Shown: positions 63,523 to 64,000 of the stretch, piece by piece
Layout: each line of letters opens with the position of its first letter
Numbering within the stretch: the stretch's first letter is position 1
Source: Elusimicrobiota bacterium
Lineage (GTDB): Bacteria; Elusimicrobiota; Elusimicrobia; UBA1565; UBA9628
Direction of reading: 5' to 3'
DNA: 64,000 nucleotides
Assembly: GCA_023249645.1 (NCBI GenBank)
Contig: JAHFCF010000003.1
Coordinates: 62,001 to 126,000, forward strand
Notes under the pieces: model-generated
What the model saw: only the letters and a program-made list of their open reading frames with translations
The model's database searches: none
What the model was told of the DNA's origin: nothing
Translations under genes and position numbers: made by a program

Positions 63523-64000
63523 ATGCTCGCCCTTCTATTTGCATTCTTATTTCACTTATCTGGATACTGTGCTGATCCTCCAAAAAATCCTCCGCCTATA
63601 CCTGGTGCAGGATCAGACTTTCAGGGCATGAGTGCAGATGATGAGGCAACCAGTATCAATCCTGAAGTCAAAAAGGCTCAAGATGCCTTTCAGAAAACAA
63701 AAGAAGCGGCGGCGCGCATGAAGGACAAGGTGCAAGCCGCTCATCAGGTCGGCGCGGCCCAGGCGACGCGCGACGCCATCATCAACGAGCAGATCAAGGC
63801 GGATCCCAGCCCCGCCACCTACAACAGCGCCGGACTCGCCAAGCTTTCGGACGGCGACTACCGGCAGGCCCACGACTACGTCGACCGCGCCAAGACCCTC
63901 GCCGCGAGCGATCCCAGCAAACTGGCCCCCTTGTACGACACGAGCGCGCGGATCTATTTCGAGGAGCGCAACTACGCCCAGGCGGCCAAGGAAGCCAAGC
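63523..64000 (+). CDS. secreted TPR-repeat protein, likely kinase-fused paralogue (truncated by window end)
   Basis: Open to the window end (159 codons). It begins MLALLFAFLFHLSGYCADPP, a signal peptide like that of the kinase gene at 4010, then a low-complexity stretch and TPR-like helices (KLSDGDYRQAHDYVDRAKTLA; RIYFEERNYAQAAKEAK) matching the kinase protein's first repeats (EYDKAIDQSKYAIASAQ; AEYAKGDHAAADQDA). A kinase domain would lie beyond the window; I cannot see it. The sequence changes abruptly from AT-rich to GC-rich near 63703. Probably leaderless. Confidence 0.78.
   Translation, partial: MLALLFAFLFHLSGYCADPPKNPPPIPGAGSDFQGMSADDEATSINPEVKKAQDAFQKTKEAAARMKDKVQAAHQVGAAQATRDAIINEQIKADPSPATYNSAGLAKLSDGDYRQAHDYVDRAKTLAASDPSKLAPLYDTSARIYFEERNYAQAAKEAK

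Overview
The window is a gene-dense, GC-rich bacterial chromosome segment. It has long runs of co-directional genes joined by ATGA overlaps and convergent genes whose 3' ends overlap. The gene content suggests an anaerobic or fermentative heterotroph: a flavin-based NADH/ferredoxin-type oxidoreductase made of fused subunits, NADP-type glutamate dehydrogenase, a four-subunit 2-oxoacid:ferredoxin oxidoreductase and a complete 14-gene complex I operon. There is no rRNA or other marker gene, so the lineage is inferred only. The style (large fusion redox proteins, many secreted unknown proteins, high GC) would fit an uncultured lineage such as Elusimicrobiota, but I cannot prove that.\n\nLayout: 1-5.4 kb holds a secreted M3-like metallopeptidase, a TPR/transmembrane Ser/Thr kinase and a divergent caspase-like protein. 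5.5-13.2 kb carries a redox operon and gdhA. 13.4-16.4 kb is a receiver/PEP-pyruvate-binding protein. 16.5-17.1 kb is a HicAB toxin-antitoxin. 17.1-19.7 kb is korDABC. 19.9-26.4 kb holds a secreted methyltransferase-like protein, ygiQ with a terminator-bearing leader RNA, and an Mg2+ P-type ATPase with a PTS-IIA partner. 26.4-39.0 kb is nuoJKLMNABCDEFGHI on the minus strand. 39-46 kb holds a secreted kinase-like protein, a hairpin-rich mobile element, a HAD phosphatase, an MFS exporter, a histidine acid phosphatase and an ABC-F ATPase. 46-61.4 kb is a defence island of lower GC: AbiE, a broken DUF1016 nuclease, type I restriction-modification (hsdM, small ORF, hsdS, hsdR) with an embedded AlbA_2 protein and an ATPase/DUF4276 pair, a Cdh-like hydrolase and a second AbiE. 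61.5-64 kb holds SprT-like and GreA/B-like genes, a small inverted-repeat element, and a second copy of the divergent TPR/N-domain module seen at 4 kb.\n\nThe most unusual observations are these. (1) The two ends of the window carry paralogous divergent modules: a secreted TPR protein (kinase-fused in the complete copy) opposite a secreted protein with a shared N-terminal domain, fused to a caspase in one copy. Both share a 20-bp bidirectional promoter and an AT-rich core that switches abruptly to GC-rich sequence inside both reading frames. (2) Two homologous hairpin-rich intergenic elements (40.7-41.06 kb and 46.13-46.52 kb) look like structured RNAs. Each is closed by terminal inverted repeats and one is flanked by a 14-bp direct repeat. 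(3) Many genes have a -10 box only 3-9 bases before ATG, suggesting common leaderless transcription. (4) ygiQ is preceded by a strong promoter, a hairpin and an intrinsic terminator. (5) Perfect palindromes sit in frame inside two redox genes.
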